Below the pieces are notes generated by a model, which worked only from the letters and a program-made list of their open reading frames with translations, had not been told where the DNA came from and did no database searches. Position numbers and translations under genes: made by a program. A stretch of DNA of 64,000 bases, taken from JAYZBC01 sp036339375 (GTDB lineage Bacteria > Pseudomonadota > Alphaproteobacteria > MPNO01 > UBA2964). Shown piece after piece: positions 63,513-64,000 of this stretch. The DNA is taken from positions 19,634 through 83,633 of the forward strand of contig JAYZBC010000075.1 in NCBI GenBank assembly GCA_036339375.1, read 5' to 3'. The first letter of the stretch is position 1, and each line of letters starts with the position of its first letter.

Positions 63513-63587
63513 GGGCGCGTAGCTCAGCGGGAGAGCACTACGTTGACATCGTAGGGGTCACTGGTTCAATCCCAGTCGTGCCCACCA
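63513..63587 (+). tRNA. tRNA-Val (GAC)
   Basis: 75 bases with encoded CCA. Acceptor GGGCGCG pairs with CGTGCCC (one G-U); anticodon stem CTACG/CGTAG encloses loop TTGACAT with anticodon GAC at 63545-63547; T-arm ACTGG TTCAATC CCAGT. All arms fold. An integrase gene begins 101 bases after its 3' end, so its 3' half is a likely attachment site. Confidence 0.97.
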
Positions 63588-63688
63588 TTTTTTTCAGAAG
63601 CAGTTCAATGACTTGGGCTGCTTACTGATTTGAGCAAAGCTCATTGCCAAACAATTTAGTCCACTCTAGGTCCAATTGGATTGGAAAA

Positions 63689-64000
63689 ATGGCTACCATC
63701 ACAAAAATAAAAGGAAGTTATCGGGCTCGAATAAGACGCAAAGGTTACCCCACTCTGTCCAAGTATTTTCAATACAGGTCTGATGCAAGAGCATGGGCGG
63801 AGACGACAGAAAGAGCGATAGCGACAGGGACACTCAATGTAGCAGAGGGAACGTTGGGTGATTTGTTAAAACGATATAAAACCGAAATTACCCCAAAGAA
63901 AAGATCAGCAGAAATTGAGTTTTTGAGGATAGACAAACTCAATAAATCCTGGATTTCAGATGTACCTTTATCGGATTTGATCTCATTTCATATAGCTAAA
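63689..64000 (+). CDS. Tyrosine integrase, N-terminal part (cut by window end)
   Basis: An open frame from ATG 63689 to the last base (104 codons, no stop). It reads MATITKIKGSYRARIRRKGYP, then STRAND-like YFQYRSDARAWAETTERAIATG and LGDLLKRYKTEITPKKR: the N-terminal arm-type and start of the core-binding domain of phage/island integrases. The catalytic domain lies beyond the window. Its place directly after a tRNA gene fits an element integrated at that tRNA. Confidence 0.85.
   Translation, partial: MATITKIKGSYRARIRRKGYPTLSKYFQYRSDARAWAETTERAIATGTLNVAEGTLGDLLKRYKTEITPKKRSAEIEFLRIDKLNKSWISDVPLSDLISFHIAK

Noticed and set aside
1..64000. CRISPR arrays, insertion sequences, toxin-antitoxin or phage-defence genes
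   Set aside because: No regularly spaced repeats, transposase motifs or defence-domain signatures were seen in any frame.

Overview
The window reads as chromosome of a low-GC (visibly AT-rich), free-living alphaproteobacterium, probably in or near Rhodospirillales and possibly marine. The lineage call rests on family content and gene order: class I (archaeal-type) lysyl-tRNA synthetase, SAM-II riboswitch on metZ, aroK-aroB-CorC, xerD-accA, secA/argJ/mutT, an NDUFAF5-type methyltransferase near grxC and DUF1178, ubiG-lysC-ptsP, and prfA-prmC-DUF4167. No rRNA is present, so genus cannot be named.

Region 1 (1-11.3 kb) is housekeeping: metZ with a riboswitch-controlled leader, ctaA, a groESL operon with a clear sigma70 promoter and CIRCE operator, lysK, sufE, pyrD, a HAD phosphatase, an MFS exporter and rpmB. 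Region 2 (11.3-28.9 kb) holds a J-domain protein, DUF2889, CorC, aroB/aroK, a small membrane ORF overlapping a secreted conserved protein, an enlarged XerD-like recombinase, accA, secA, argJ, a Nudix hydrolase, an MFS carrier, a methyltransferase and a four-domain rhodanese protein. Region 3 (28.9-44.3 kb) holds grxC, a decayed nitrilase-family gene (29280-29790), methyltransferases, DUF1178, ubiG, lysC, ptsP, a RodZ-like protein, hisS-prfA-prmC (stop/start overlaps), DUF4167, a Ser/Thr-rich orphan, a cupin/amidohydrolase pair and an M23 peptidase.

Region 4 (44.5-63.3 kb) is catabolic and probably accessory. Two paralogous ADP-forming acyl-CoA ligases surround an acyl-CoA dehydrogenase and a hydratase resembling hydroxycinnamoyl-CoA hydratase-lyase. 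A minus-strand unit follows: gamma-glutamyltransferase, YtcJ-type amidohydrolase and a DSD1/D-threonine-aldolase-type PLP enzyme. Then come two alpha/beta hydrolases, an M20 amidohydrolase, an acyl-CoA dehydrogenase / CaiB transferase / MaoC hydratase operon and an N-formylglutamate-amidohydrolase-like enzyme. Together they suggest use of acyl-CoA-activated organic acids and of amides or peptides; substrates are inferred only from family.

The right edge has tRNA-Val(GAC) followed about 100 bases later by the start of a tyrosine integrase that runs off the window, the usual layout of an integrated island beginning at a tRNA gene. No CRISPR array, insertion sequence or recognisable defence system was seen.
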